A stretch of DNA of 64,000 bases from Paenibacillus sp. FSL H8-0332 (GCF_037963835.1 NZ_CP150145.1:5642001-5706000); one strand, 5' to 3'. Shown: positions 35,506 through 45,604, counted from the first letter of the stretch. Made by a program: numbers and translations. Notes: a model not told the origin generated them from the letters alone.

Positions 35506-37338
35506 TTAGCTAATGGCTGCCTGGATGACTGGCTGCATCGGTACGATCTGGTTAATCACTTCGCGGATGGCTTCTGCATCTTCGGTGACAACCCGTTCCA
35601 ACCGTTTGAATTCTAGCTCCATCTGGCTCCGGGTGATGACGTTAGGTCTGCCGATGAAGATCCGGTCATGCTGAGTGGAACCCAGGTTCTCTTCATCTGT
35701 CAACAGTTCTTCATACAGCTTCTCGCCTTCACGGATGCCTGAGAAGGTGATGTCAATGTCCTTGTACGGCTCGTAACCGGACAGTGTGATTAAGTCCTCG
35801 GCCAGCGTCAGAATCTTAACTGGTGCTCCCATATCCAGGACAAATACTTCTCCGCCATTCGCGAAGGAGCCGGACTGGATCACCAGTTGAACGGCCTCGG
35901 GAATAGTCATGAAGTAACGGACCATCTCGGGATGCGTTACGGTGACAGGCCCACCGGCGGCAATCTGCTGCTTGAAGGCGGGAATGACACTGCCCCGGCT
36001 GCCTAATACGTTACCGAAGCGTACCGCAGAGAACTTGGTAGGGCTTGCTACATTGAGACTCTGCACATACATCTCGGCAATCCGTTTCGTGGCTCCCATG
36101 ACGCTGGTCGGGTTCACGGCCTTGTCGGACGAGATCATCACGAAGCGCTCTGCACCATACATGTCCGCACAGTCGGCTACATTGCGGGTCCCGAAGACAT
36201 TATTCTTGATGGCTTCGGAAGGGTTGCGCTCCATCAGAGGAACGTGCTTATGTGCTGCCGCATGAAAGACCACCTGCGGCTTATAGCTCTGGAATACATC
36301 CATTAACCGGGTGCGGTCCTGAACGTCAGCAATTACAGTCACGATCTCCAGGTAAGGGAAACTCTTGCGCAGCTCCATCTCAATCGTATAGATACTATTC
36401 TCGCCATGTCCCAGAATCAGCAGCTTGTCCGGTGCGAAAGGTGAGATCTGGCGGCATAGCTCTGAGCCAATCGAACCGCCCGCGCCTGTTACCAGTACGG
36501 TTTTGTTATGAACATAGCCCAGAATACTGTTCATGTCTGCAACAATCGGCTCACGGCCCAGAAGGTCCTCTACGCTGACATCGCGGAGCTTCTTGACAGA
36601 GATTTTGCCTGCGATCAGATCGTTCAGTGCCGGGATAATCTTCAGCTTCGCGCCTGTAGCCTTGGCCAGATTAATAATCTCGGATATTTGGGTTCTGGAA
36701 ACCGAGGGCATAGCGATAATAATCTCGTGAATCTCCTTTTCCTTCACAATCCGCGGAATATCATAACGGTTACCCAGTACAGGTACACTCAGTATGGACA
36801 TGTGATATTTATCTGCGCTGTCATCGATGAATCCAACCAGCCGGGTGCTCGCGAAGGAAGGTCCCGTCAGTTCTTTGGCAATGAGGATTCCGCAATCTCC
36901 GGCTCCGACAATCAGCGTATGAAGCTCTGTATTCTTATTGTTGCTCCGTTCACTGCGGAAGACTCTCCAGAAAAAACGTACGCCCCCCACCAGCAGCAGA
37001 ACCGTCTCCATCGCCCGGACTTCTATGCTGAATGGCACGCGCTCGGGCAGGATGATATAAGCGGCAACGTAAGATAACAACGCTCCTACTACAATAGCTT
37101 TGAGAACCGATATAATCTCGTTAATACTGGCATATTGCCACATTCTGCGGTAGAGTCCGAAGTAGACTAGGCTTCCCCCGACGGCCACCGTGGAGATTAG
37201 GCCGAACACGATCATCTGTACCACATATTCCGGCGGAATCTCATTGTAGAAGCGGAACAGGTAGGACGTCACGATGCTGAACCATATGATCGCAACATCG
37301 ATCATGAATAATACCAACACTCTTTTTTTTGCTGTCAT
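35506..37338 (-). CDS. PglF/CapD-type nucleotide-sugar 4,6-dehydratase (membrane)
   Basis: 610 residues from the ATG at 37338 (GGAGGC upstream). Four membrane helices at the N-terminus, a CoA-binding-like Rossmann domain (TLIVGAGDCGILIAKEL), then the SDR domain with VTGAGGSIGSELCRQI, FHAAAHKHVPLMERNP and MISSDKAVNPTSVMGATKR, the set of WbpM/PglF/CapD. It converts UDP-GlcNAc to the 4-keto-6-deoxy sugar used for trideoxy or QuiNAc-type residues. Distinct from the soluble CapE. Confidence 0.92.
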   Translation of the reverse strand: MTAKKRVLVLFMIDVAIIWFSIVTSYLFRFYNEIPPEYVVQMIVFGLISTVAVGGSLVYFGLYRRMWQYASINEIISVLKAIVVGALLSYVAAYIILPERVPFSIEVRAMETVLLLVGGVRFFWRVFRSERSNNKNTELHTLIVGAGDCGILIAKELTGPSFASTRLVGFIDDSADKYHMSILSVPVLGNRYDIPRIVKEKEIHEIIIAMPSVSRTQISEIINLAKATGAKLKIIPALNDLIAGKISVKKLRDVSVEDLLGREPIVADMNSILGYVHNKTVLVTGAGGSIGSELCRQISPFAPDKLLILGHGENSIYTIEMELRKSFPYLEIVTVIADVQDRTRLMDVFQSYKPQVVFHAAAHKHVPLMERNPSEAIKNNVFGTRNVADCADMYGAERFVMISSDKAVNPTSVMGATKRIAEMYVQSLNVASPTKFSAVRFGNVLGSRGSVIPAFKQQIAAGGPVTVTHPEMVRYFMTIPEAVQLVIQSGSFANGGEVFVLDMGAPVKILTLAEDLITLSGYEPYKDIDITFSGIREGEKLYEELLTDEENLGSTQHDRIFIGRPNVITRSQMELEFKRLERVVTEDAEAIREVINQIVPMQPVIQAAIS

Positions 37339-37379
37339 TTTCAGTGCCTCCAAAAACAACAATTTATCTATTAAACAAT

Positions 37380-38066
37380 TCAGTTGCCATAGTAGTAATA
37401 GTAGTAGCCTTCGCTGGCCTTGCGCTTCACGTTGTTAAGAACCACGCCCAGCATCTTGGCCCCGACCCGGTCCAGATTGGCCTTCGCCTTAGCTGCAATA
37501 TCGCGCTTCACCTTACCGTAGCTGACCACCATGATTACGCCGTCACTCTTAGAGGCAACAATCTGTGCATCTGTAACGGCCAATAGCGGCGGAGTATCAA
37601 TCAGAATGACATCATATAACTGACGCAGCTCCTGCAGCACTGCACTCATCCGGTTGGAGGCCATCATCTCAGCAGGATTCGGAGGAATCGGGCCGGATGT
37701 CATCAGATACAGGTTGTTCACACCGGATTCCTGAATCACATCGGCCAGATTCGCCTGCTGAGAGAGCAAGGAGGACAACCCATACCGGTTACTCAGGGAA
37801 AAAGTCTTATGCGCCGTAGGCTTACGCAAGTCACCATCGATTAGCAGCACCTTCTTATCCGCTTGCGCGTACGCAGCGGCCAGATTGGCGGTAACGGTTG
37901 ATTTCCCTTCCTCCGGTCCGGAAGAAGTGACCATAATAATCTGGATCTGTTCATCTACAGAGGAGAAATCAATGTTCGTGCGCAGTGCCCGAAAGGCTTC
38001 GGATACCGGCGAACGCGGGTTGGTCACGGTGATCAGATGGCGTTGTTTATTTGGCTGCTGTGACAT
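37380..38066 (-). CDS. CpsD/CapB-type bacterial tyrosine kinase (YwqD-like)
   Basis: 228 residues, BY-kinase fold: Walker A SGPEEGKSTVTANLA (about 49-62), Walker A' LLIDGDLRKP, and Walker B VILIDTPP. The C-terminus is a run of six tyrosines (221-226) followed by Gly-Asn, the autophosphorylation cluster. It acts with the Wzz-like gene just upstream (20-bp overlap) and the YwqE phosphatase at 41031 to control polymer length and export. Confidence 0.93.
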   Translation of the reverse strand: MSQQPNKQRHLITVTNPRSPVSEAFRALRTNIDFSSVDEQIQIIMVTSSGPEEGKSTVTANLAAAYAQADKKVLLIDGDLRKPTAHKTFSLSNRYGLSSLLSQQANLADVIQESGVNNLYLMTSGPIPPNPAEMMASNRMSAVLQELRQLYDVILIDTPPLLAVTDAQIVASKSDGVIMVVSYGKVKRDIAAKAKANLDRVGAKMLGVVLNNVKRKASEGYYYYYYGN

Positions 38067-38829
38067 GCTCTAGTTCCCCCGCCTTTCTGCTCTGTGCCTG
38101 AGCCTGCTGCCCGGTGGTCTTGGTTTCTTCCTGACCCAGCCGGGTAATCATAGCTATAGTCGGAAGTCCAAGGTATTTCTTAATGTCGTCTTCTGTCTTC
38201 AGCGTATCATCGAGATACTCCAGCAGGAAGGCAATCCCCAGACCAATCATCAGGGATACGATAAAAGCAATCGCGAGGTTCATCACCACATTCGGCTCTA
38301 CCGGTCCGGGTGTAACTGGCGGATTAAGCTTGGCTTCGTTGAGGATGGACACATTCTGTACGTTGAACAAGGACGGAATCTCCTGCTTAAATACAAGGGA
38401 TATGGCATTCACGATCTCTGCGGCTCTCTGGTATGAATTATCTCGAACGACAAGTGTCATCACCTGCGTATTATTTACAGAACTCACGTTAACCTTCTTC
38501 AGCATTTCCTCTGCCGTAATCCCGAATTGCGGGTAGTTCTGGGCTACAACATCGAGGATTGCGGGAGTCTTGATAATTTCCTTGTACGTATTGATCAGCT
38601 GAATGTTGGTATTGATCTGATTCAGATCCAGCTGTGCTGCCGTAGCTTGGGTAGGCGTCTGATTAACAATGATCTTCGTTGAAGCTTCATAGACCGGATT
38701 CTTGATATATAAGCTGTAGATCCCGGCAAGAACACAGGCCACGATAACAATGCTGATAATCATCCACAGTCTCTTCCTGACAATCTGGAAATAATCGCGC
38801 AAATCCAATTCTTGTGCTGACAAGTGCAT
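38047..38829 (-). CDS. Wzz/CapA-type chain-length regulator and kinase activator (YwqC-like)
   Basis: 260 residues with two membrane helices (about 17-40 and 178-200) around an extracellular helical domain (NQTPTQATAAQLDLNQINTN, EEMLKKVNVSSVNNTQ) and the PNVVMNLAIAF motif before the second helix. The cytoplasmic tail activates the CpsD kinase. In Gram-positives the modulator and kinase are separate proteins, as here. First gene of the main biosynthetic operon. Confidence 0.9.
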   Translation of the reverse strand: MHLSAQELDLRDYFQIVRKRLWMIISIVIVACVLAGIYSLYIKNPVYEASTKIIVNQTPTQATAAQLDLNQINTNIQLINTYKEIIKTPAILDVVAQNYPQFGITAEEMLKKVNVSSVNNTQVMTLVVRDNSYQRAAEIVNAISLVFKQEIPSLFNVQNVSILNEAKLNPPVTPGPVEPNVVMNLAIAFIVSLMIGLGIAFLLEYLDDTLKTEDDIKKYLGLPTIAMITRLGQEETKTTGQQAQAQSRKAGELEHVTAAK

Positions 38830-38861
38830 TTCCCTCCAAGCTGTAAATTCTTATATTCTCC

Positions 38862-38897
38862 AAAAAAGTGCCTCCTCTCTAAACGACGAGAGGAGGC
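38862..38897 (-). terminator. Terminator after the SLH gene
   Basis: On the reverse strand GCCTCCTCTC-loop-GAGAGGAGGC, a 10-bp perfect stem, followed by ACTTTTTT. It separates the SLH gene from the Wzz-like gene. Confidence 0.85.
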
Positions 38898-38916
38898 TCT
38901 CCACAATACTATTTAC

Positions 38917-40944
38917 TTACTTGAAGTTGATGGTGCGGTAGATAATCACTGCAGCTTCAGCACGTGTAGCTGTGTTGTTAGGATTGAACTTGCCGGCGTT
39001 GCCGATAACCAGGTTATTGCTGGCAGCGAAGGCTACTCCGTCTTTCAGGGAAGCAGCGATCTTGCCTGCATCGGAGAACTTGCTCAGGGAGCTGACACTA
39101 GTTGCAGCATCTGGCTTCTGCGACTTCACGGCACGGGCAATCATCGTTGCCATTTCCGCACGGGTAATCGTTGCACTAGGATCGAACTGGGCTGCACTGC
39201 GTCCAGTAATGATGCCCTTCTCAGCAGCAACAGCTACATAAGGAGCATACCAGGCAGTGGAGCTTACATCACCGAAGCTCTGCTTCGCGGAGTTGTTCTC
39301 CAGGTTCAGTGCACGGATCAGCATCTTGGCGAATTCTGCACGGGTCACATTGTTCTTCGGAGCAAAGTTGCCGTTGCCTACGCCTTCAATAGCACCCTTG
39401 GCTGCTACGACTGAGATCTGTCTTCCAGCCCAGGCCTGAACACTTGCAACATCCTTGAAGCTGACTTTGTTCTCCAGTACAGCATAGGAAGAGAAGCCGT
39501 CACGCGGTTCAGTGATGTGATCACCATCTACAACACCACCCTGATATTGCAGTTCTTTGTAGACTACCTTCGCAACGGACAACAGTTCACGGTCAAGGCC
39601 TTCTGTATTCTTAAGCGGCAGCTTGATAATGATTGGCTGCTTGAAGGTTGATGTAACCACACCGCCTACAGTCAGTTCGAAGTCATATACGCTGGATGCC
39701 AGCTTCATGCTGGACAGGGATGTTACGGTTGTATCTGCTACAGTGGAAGTAGTCAGTGTAATAGCTTCACTGAACTGTCCTACTGGAATCGTTACAGTCA
39801 AGCCGTTGAAAGTAATTGCAATGTTGGCAATGCCTTTCGCCTTGGCTGCTTCGATGATTGCTTTGGACAATGGCACTTCTACTGTTGCCGCGTTCACTGT
39901 ACCCAGGTTCAGGGTAAGCGTAAGACCTGTCTTACCGGCATTAGCTGCAACCAGTGCATCAAAGGCTTTCAGTACATCAGCATCTACGAGCTTCAGGGTT
40001 GCTTTGTTGCCTACAATCGTTACCAGCTTGGATACATCGTATACACCTGGTGTAGCTGTAGGGTTCGTAACTGGAGTTGTTACTGTGCCGCCACCGCCAC
40101 CGCCGCCAGTGCCAGTTCCAGGAGGATTAGGCTCAGTAATTACAGGCTCGTTAATGTAAGCTCTCACATAAGCTAAAGCAAGAGCCTTCACTGCTGGCGC
40201 GGCTGTTGGGATTGTATCCTTCAGGTTCTTAAGACTGAGCTTAATATCTCCTGGAGTAATGTTAAGGTTGTAGACTACCTGGCTTACGGTAAGGCCACCC
40301 TCAATTGTGTTGTGATTCAGAACCTTGGTAATGGCTTCATTCAGCAATGTATTCAGAGCATCATCAGTGCTAGAAGCATTAAGAACCAGGTTCATCAAGT
40401 CAGTTTTGGACTTATTGCTGATCATTGCGCGAAGTTCAGCTTCAACGCCTTTGTCGCCGAACAGGAATTCATTGAAATCGTCAGCCGTAAGATTCTTTAC
40501 GCCAGCCTTAACTGCAATTCTCTTCAGCAGGTCCACATTCTTCTCATCATAGCGGATCGCCTTAATCGCAGTGTAATCCTTGTCATATACATCGTAGACT
40601 ACACTGGATACGCTCGTGAATGCTTTATGAGCAGTTGCAAGATCATCAGCTTCTAAGGCAAGCTTGTCCAGCACTGGCTTGAAGATCTGTTCGAAAGTAG
40701 TAGCGCTGATATTGCCTGCTTCCTTCTCATAAGCAAGAAGTGCTTGTCTCTCAGTCTCTGTAAGCTGAGCATAAATCTTCTCAACCTTCGCCTTCACATC
40801 TGCCTGCGATACTGCTGCTGCGGAAGCTGTACTCACTCCAAAATGTTCAGCCAGCCCCTTGCTGCTGAACGGGAATCCGGCAACGGATGCCGCTGCCATG
40901 CTTACTGCTAGTGTAGATACTGCCAATTTTTTCTTCAAAGTCAC
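38917..40944 (-). CDS. SLH-domain surface protein
   Basis: 675 residues from a GTG at 40944 preceded by GAGGTG. A signal peptide (KKKLAVSTLAVSMAAASVAG), then a helical domain (about 45-265), a Gly/Thr linker with seven consecutive glycines (about 271-288), a beta domain, and three SLH repeats beginning VSFKDVASVQAWAGRQI (about 490) to the end. It is inserted between the tyrosine phosphatase and the kinase/Wzz pair, with its own terminator. It may hold the polysaccharide or another surface structure to the wall, by inference. Confidence 0.9.
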   Translation of the reverse strand: MTLKKKLAVSTLAVSMAAASVAGFPFSSKGLAEHFGVSTASAAAVSQADVKAKVEKIYAQLTETERQALLAYEKEAGNISATTFEQIFKPVLDKLALEADDLATAHKAFTSVSSVVYDVYDKDYTAIKAIRYDEKNVDLLKRIAVKAGVKNLTADDFNEFLFGDKGVEAELRAMISNKSKTDLMNLVLNASSTDDALNTLLNEAITKVLNHNTIEGGLTVSQVVYNLNITPGDIKLSLKNLKDTIPTAAPAVKALALAYVRAYINEPVITEPNPPGTGTGGGGGGGTVTTPVTNPTATPGVYDVSKLVTIVGNKATLKLVDADVLKAFDALVAANAGKTGLTLTLNLGTVNAATVEVPLSKAIIEAAKAKGIANIAITFNGLTVTIPVGQFSEAITLTTSTVADTTVTSLSSMKLASSVYDFELTVGGVVTSTFKQPIIIKLPLKNTEGLDRELLSVAKVVYKELQYQGGVVDGDHITEPRDGFSSYAVLENKVSFKDVASVQAWAGRQISVVAAKGAIEGVGNGNFAPKNNVTRAEFAKMLIRALNLENNSAKQSFGDVSSTAWYAPYVAVAAEKGIITGRSAAQFDPSATITRAEMATMIARAVKSQKPDAATSVSSLSKFSDAGKIAASLKDGVAFAASNNLVIGNAGKFNPNNTATRAEAAVIIYRTINFK

Positions 40945-41030
40945 TTGTCATCCACCTCTGTGTATGTATTTGTATTAATAATAGTGCAAGAATCCAGTAA
41001 TACCCATTCTACCATTAATGACACAGAAGG

Positions 41031-41813
41031 TCACCCCTTACGAGAAAGAAATCCGAACAATCTATGACGTTTGCTGGTAGATTGAATAGGATTAGCTCGA
41101 TTAATCTCCTTATTTGTAAGGAGATCGCGCGAATTTTGTAGAAAAAAGTCGAATGACTCTTCTCCCAATTCCCGCCGCACCACCCTATAAGCTTCGCTTA
41201 ATCCAAAGGGACGGTGTACAGAATCATGCGCATCCGATGCAATAATATGCACGGCATGCTGCCGGCATAATTCGAGCGACAGCTTCTGCAGCTTACTCCC
41301 GAAGACGCCGGCCATACTCTGTGCAGTAACCTGTCCCAGAGCACCAATCTCTGTTAACCGCAGCAGCTTGGACGGATCGTCAGCAATCTCCGCGTTACGC
41401 TCCGGGTGGGCGATAACCGGCACCATTCCCTGAATGACCAGCTCATGACAGGTCTCTTCCATCGTGCGGGGCACCCGTGAAGAGGGCATCTCCAGCAAAA
41501 TATACCGGGAACCGGCAAGTGTCAGCAGTTGTCCCCGCTCCAGATCATCGAGCAGCTCTCCGTAGATCCGGATCTCCTGCCCCGGCAGCACGACCAGCGG
41601 ATTGCCTGCCTCCTGCAGCTTCGCATTCAGCACCCGCACCGCCGCTTGAATCTCCTGAGCCGGATTCATATAGACTCCGTTCGCATGGTGGGGGGTAGCT
41701 ATTACAGTTGTAATACCATCGTTATGGGCGTCAAGCGCCATGGCGAGAGCGGCGTCGTAATCAGCGGCTCCGTCATCCATGAAAGGTAGAATGTGGCTAT
41801 GGATATCTATCAT
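41031..41813 (-). CDS. CpsB/CapC-type tyrosine-protein phosphatase (PHP family, YwqE-like)
   Basis: A 260-residue PHP-fold metal phosphatase starting at the ATG at 41813 (AAAGGA upstream): MIDIHSHILPFMDDGA supplies H5 and H7, with TPHH, EIRIY, HPERN and ASDAHD as the other metal ligands. It dephosphorylates the CpsD-type kinase. The frame is open to 41879 but the upstream residues are not conserved in the family. Confidence 0.9.
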   Translation of the reverse strand: MIDIHSHILPFMDDGAADYDAALAMALDAHNDGITTVIATPHHANGVYMNPAQEIQAAVRVLNAKLQEAGNPLVVLPGQEIRIYGELLDDLERGQLLTLAGSRYILLEMPSSRVPRTMEETCHELVIQGMVPVIAHPERNAEIADDPSKLLRLTEIGALGQVTAQSMAGVFGSKLQKLSLELCRQHAVHIIASDAHDSVHRPFGLSEAYRVVRRELGEESFDFFLQNSRDLLTNKEINRANPIQSTSKRHRLFGFLSRKG

Positions 41814-41914
41814 ATGTTGTATATCGGTCCTTTCGTAGAGGATATGTATAGTTTTCGCAAAAAAATACAACCATTTCACTAGGAAATGATTGCCATCTTT
41901 TAAAACATTATCAC

Positions 41915-42502
41915 TTATGCTTCCAGTCGGAACAGCCGGTAGGCCGCCTCTGCAAGTCTCTCATCGACTTCCTTAATCACTGCCTCTTGCTGACTACAGT
42001 TGCGCATATCGAGCAGTCTATTAACCTCTTGACGGAGCTGCTCAATCTCACATTCTACGCTCTGAAGCTTGTAGACAGCCAGCATCTCTGCCACTGAATA
42101 TTTATGCTGATAGATCAGCTTGATGCCGCCCGGCCTCACTTCCGAGATCCGGCGCACCGAGCCGCCTTCATAGTAATACATCATCGTTAGATCCTTATAA
42201 ATGCGGTTTACGGTACCCGTGCCCTTATACATGAAGAATAATTTGCGGACTGCATTAATCAGATGAGGATTCACCACCCTGCAGGACAAGGAACCCATAT
42301 AGATGCCGCCTTTGCGTTCAAAAGACAGATGGACCTCCTCGCCCCCGGCCTCCTCCAGCACAATCTCCTGTTCGCCCGCGCCAAGTACCTTCACACGGTG
42401 ACTGATATAGCTGGTATCGGCGGTTAGCAGAAACTGGTTCAGCTGAAATTCGGTCATTTGCATCGTTGCATTCACATATTCCATCGCCAGACGCTGAGCC
42501 AT
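41915..42502 (-). CDS. Conserved-looking hypothetical protein
   Basis: 195 residues from the ATG at 42502, chosen for the GAGGG 6 bp upstream (another ATG at 42508 abuts the site). Mixed alpha/beta, with MEYVNATMQMTEFQLNQFLL, a repeated QxE-type helix near the end (VECEIEQLRQEVNRLL), and no membrane segment or motif I recognise. It lies 30 bp after ysxC, so it may share that transcript. No function is assigned. Confidence 0.7.
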   Translation of the reverse strand: MAQRLAMEYVNATMQMTEFQLNQFLLTADTSYISHRVKVLGAGEQEIVLEEAGGEEVHLSFERKGGIYMGSLSCRVVNPHLINAVRKLFFMYKGTGTVNRIYKDLTMMYYYEGGSVRRISEVRPGGIKLIYQHKYSVAEMLAVYKLQSVECEIEQLRQEVNRLLDMRNCSQQEAVIKEVDERLAEAAYRLFRLEA

Positions 42503-42532
42503 AAACATCCCTCAATTCTTAATGACTAACCC

Positions 42533-43198
42533 TTAAGTCTCGGAAGGCGCTTCGTGCTGCGGTTCATCCCCGGAATCCTGATCATCCGGTTCTGCCGGAA
42601 GCTCTTCTTCGGTGGGTAGAGTATGTCTATCTATAAGTTCCCATAATTCGTCTTTGCCAAGTCCAATCTCCGATGAATACGCAATGAAGCTGTCTCCCGG
42701 CAGCACACCGAGCTCCTGCTTCATGATCTTGATATGCTTCGGCCAGCGGGTCTTCGGAATTTTGTCCGCTTTGGTGGCTACTACGCAGAGCGGCAGATCG
42801 TAGTGCTTCAGCCAGTCAAACATCATTTTGTCATTGACGGTCGGCGGGTGGCGCAGATCTACGATAAGCAGGACCATCTTCAGCGTCTCGCGTTCTGCCA
42901 TGTACTTCTCGACCATTTTGCCCCAGGAGGCGCGTTGCGTCTTCGAGACCTTGGCGTAGCCATACCCCGGGAAGTCAACGAAATACATGCTCTCATTCAC
43001 ACGGTAATAGTTCATATGCTGCGTCTTGCCCGGTGTAGAACTGGTGCGGGCCAGATTCTTGCGGTTAATCATCCGGTTGATCAGAGAGGACTTCCCTACG
43101 TTGGAGCGCCCTGCCAGAGCAATCTCCGGCAAGGCATCCATGGGGTACTGGTCAGGGCCTACGGCACTGATAATAAATTCGGCGTTGTTAACTTTCAT
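42533..43198 (-). CDS. ysxC: Ribosome-biogenesis GTPase EngB/YsxC
   Basis: 221 residues: G1 GRSNVGKSSLIN, G2 TSSTPGKTQ, G3 DFPGYG, G4 ATKADKI, G5 YSSE. An essential GTPase in 50S subunit assembly. The C-terminus carries an acidic Glu/Pro tail beyond the usual end (about 195). It lies 12 bp after lon in the same transcript, as in B. subtilis. Confidence 0.95.
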   Translation of the reverse strand: MKVNNAEFIISAVGPDQYPMDALPEIALAGRSNVGKSSLINRMINRKNLARTSSTPGKTQHMNYYRVNESMYFVDFPGYGYAKVSKTQRASWGKMVEKYMAERETLKMVLLIVDLRHPPTVNDKMMFDWLKHYDLPLCVVATKADKIPKTRWPKHIKIMKQELGVLPGDSFIAYSSEIGLGKDELWELIDRHTLPTEEELPAEPDDQDSGDEPQHEAPSET

Positions 43199-43210
43199 AA
43201 GACTTCCTTT

Positions 43211-45604
43211 CTAATGCACACTACTGGGCGCTTCAATGCTTATTTCTGTATCTGTATCTGAATCGGTGTTGATTCCATCTGCATGATCTACAAGCGCGTG
43301 CTTCAGTACCTGATCCATATGGGACACCGGCACGAACTCGACATCACTCAGGACACTCTCGGGGATATCCTTGAGGTCGCGTTCATTGTCCTTCGGGATA
43401 AGAATCTTCTTGTAGCCCGCACGGTGGGCGGCCAGGGATTTCTCCTTCAGGCCTCCGATAGGCAATACGCGTCCGCGCAGCGTAATCTCGCCGGTCATGG
43501 CCACATGCTTGGAGACATACCGCTTGGTGAGCGCGGAGATCAGCGCCGTGGCGATCGTAATCCCTGCGGACGGGCCGTCCTTGGGAATCGCACCTTCGGG
43601 AATATGAATGTGAATATCGTTCTTCTCGTGAAAATCAGGAGCAAGCCCCAGCTCCTCCGCCTTCGAGCGGGTATAGCTGAAGGCGGCCTGCGCCGACTCC
43701 TTCATCACATCGCCGAGCTGTCCGGTCAGCGTGAGCTTCCCGGTGCCTTGGACCACGGTTACTTCAATCAGCAGCGTATCGCCGCCAACTTCGGTCCAAG
43801 CCAGCCCGGTCACGGTACCAATCTGATCCTCCAGCTCTGCCATTCCATAGCGGAACTTGGAGGCTCCCAGATAATCCTTGATCTCTTCCGGAAGAATGCT
43901 GACGCGCTCCTTCTCTTCCGAGACGATCTGCTTCGCCGCCTTGCGGCAGAGGGCAGCAATCTGCTGCTCCAGATTCCGCACCCCGGATTCGCGGGTGTAC
44001 TCGCGGACCATCTTCAGCAGCGTATCATCTCCGATGGACAGCTGCTCTTCCGCAAGGCCGTGGCTCTTGCGCTGCTTCGGCAGCAGATAACGGCTGGCAA
44101 TCTGCAGCTTCTCAAGCTCCGTATAGCCAGGAATGAACAGCATCTCCATCCGGTCCAGCAGCGGACGCGGAATGTTGTGCACGGCATTCGCTGTAGTGAC
44201 GAACATGACGTTCGACAGGTCGAACGGCAGCTCAACGAAGTGATCGCTGAATGTATTGTTCTGTTCCGGGTCCAGCACCTCCAGCAGGGCTGCCGACGGA
44301 TCGCCGCGGAAGTCCGCTGCCATCTTGTCGATCTCATCCAGCAGGAAGACCGGATTAGTGCTGCCTGCCGTCTTCATTCCCTGGATGATCCGGCCCGGCA
44401 TTGCGCCGACATACGTACGGCGGTGACCCCGGATCTCGGCTTCATCCCGTACGCCGCCCAGCGAGATGCGGACGAACTTGCGGTTCAGGGAGCGGGCAAT
44501 GGAGCGGGCGAGCGAGGTTTTGCCGACGCCCGGAGGACCTACCAGACACAGAATCGGCCCCTTCAGACCCTTGACCAGCTTCTGCACCGCCAGGTATTCC
44601 AGCACCCGTTCCTTAGGCTTCTCCAGACCATAGTGGTCTGCGTCCAGCACCTCTTCCGCCTTGCGGATATCCAGATCATCTTCCGTGGCTTCGCTCCAGG
44701 GCAGACTGAGCAGCCAATCCACATAGTTGCGGATGACGCTGCCTTCGGCCGAGCTTGCCGGCATTTTCTCCAGACGGTCGATTTCCTTCTCAATCTTCTC
44801 CTGCACCCGCTCCGGCAGGTTCTTCTCTTCCATCTGGGCGCGCAGCTCATCGGCTTCACCGGCCCGGCCTTCCTTCTCGCCAAGCTCCTTCTGGATCGCT
44901 TTCATCTGCTCACGCAGGTAATACTCCTTCTGGGTCTTCTCCATCTGCTTCTTCACACGCTGGCTGATCTTGCGTTCCAGCTCCAGCACTTCGCGCTCAT
45001 TATTAAGGATATCGAGCAGCTTCTCCAGACGCTTGCTGACGTCAATGGTCTCCAGGATCTCCTGTTTGTCCTTGATCTTCAGCGCCAGATGACTGGTGAT
45101 GACATCCGCCAGCCGCCCAGGCTCCTCTATATCGGAGACCGCAGCGAGTGTCTCTGGCGTTACTTTTTTGGACAAAGTGATGTAGTGTTCGAACTGGCTC
45201 AGCACGCTGCGCATCAGGGCATCGCTCTCCTGGTCCACATCCTCCTGCTCCGGCAGCTCACGCGCCATCACCTCATAGTACTCCTCGTTGTCCGTATAAT
45301 GAAGTATCTCAGCCCGCTCTACGCCTTCCACCAACACACGGATCGTGCCATTGGGAAGCTTCAGCATCTGCCGCACATTCGCCACCGTACCCACGCGGAA
45401 TATATCCTCTTGCCCCGGCTCCTCAATATTGACTTCAGACTGGGAGCAGAGGAGAATCAAATTATCTTCAACCATAGCTTTCTCTAATGCCCGGACGGAC
45501 TTCTCACGGCCTACATCCAGATGCAGAACCATACTGGGATATACAAGAAGACCTCTAAGCGGTAATAAAGGAAAACGACGACCCTTGGATTTACTTTGTA
45601 TCAT
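43211..45604 (-). CDS. lon: ATP-dependent protease LonA
   Basis: 797 residues: LON substrate-binding N-domain (about 10-200), coiled region, AAA+ module with GPPGVGKTSLARSIA and FLLDEIDKM, and C-terminal S16 peptidase with the Ser of PKDGPSAG and the Lys of GGLKEKSLAA (Ser-Lys dyad). It degrades misfolded and regulatory proteins. The ATG at 45604 follows GGGAGGTG; an upstream in-frame ATG at 45622 is less likely. Confidence 0.97.
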   Translation of the reverse strand: MIQSKSKGRRFPLLPLRGLLVYPSMVLHLDVGREKSVRALEKAMVEDNLILLCSQSEVNIEEPGQEDIFRVGTVANVRQMLKLPNGTIRVLVEGVERAEILHYTDNEEYYEVMARELPEQEDVDQESDALMRSVLSQFEHYITLSKKVTPETLAAVSDIEEPGRLADVITSHLALKIKDKQEILETIDVSKRLEKLLDILNNEREVLELERKISQRVKKQMEKTQKEYYLREQMKAIQKELGEKEGRAGEADELRAQMEEKNLPERVQEKIEKEIDRLEKMPASSAEGSVIRNYVDWLLSLPWSEATEDDLDIRKAEEVLDADHYGLEKPKERVLEYLAVQKLVKGLKGPILCLVGPPGVGKTSLARSIARSLNRKFVRISLGGVRDEAEIRGHRRTYVGAMPGRIIQGMKTAGSTNPVFLLDEIDKMAADFRGDPSAALLEVLDPEQNNTFSDHFVELPFDLSNVMFVTTANAVHNIPRPLLDRMEMLFIPGYTELEKLQIASRYLLPKQRKSHGLAEEQLSIGDDTLLKMVREYTRESGVRNLEQQIAALCRKAAKQIVSEEKERVSILPEEIKDYLGASKFRYGMAELEDQIGTVTGLAWTEVGGDTLLIEVTVVQGTGKLTLTGQLGDVMKESAQAAFSYTRSKAEELGLAPDFHEKNDIHIHIPEGAIPKDGPSAGITIATALISALTKRYVSKHVAMTGEITLRGRVLPIGGLKEKSLAAHRAGYKKILIPKDNERDLKDIPESVLSDVEFVPVSHMDQVLKHALVDHADGINTDSDTDTEISIEAPSSVH

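Noticed and set aside
43283..45487. Long open frame on the + strand opposite lon (734 codons)
   Set aside because: It is antisense to a complete, motif-verified lon and its codons mirror it. It has no ribosome site and no family features.
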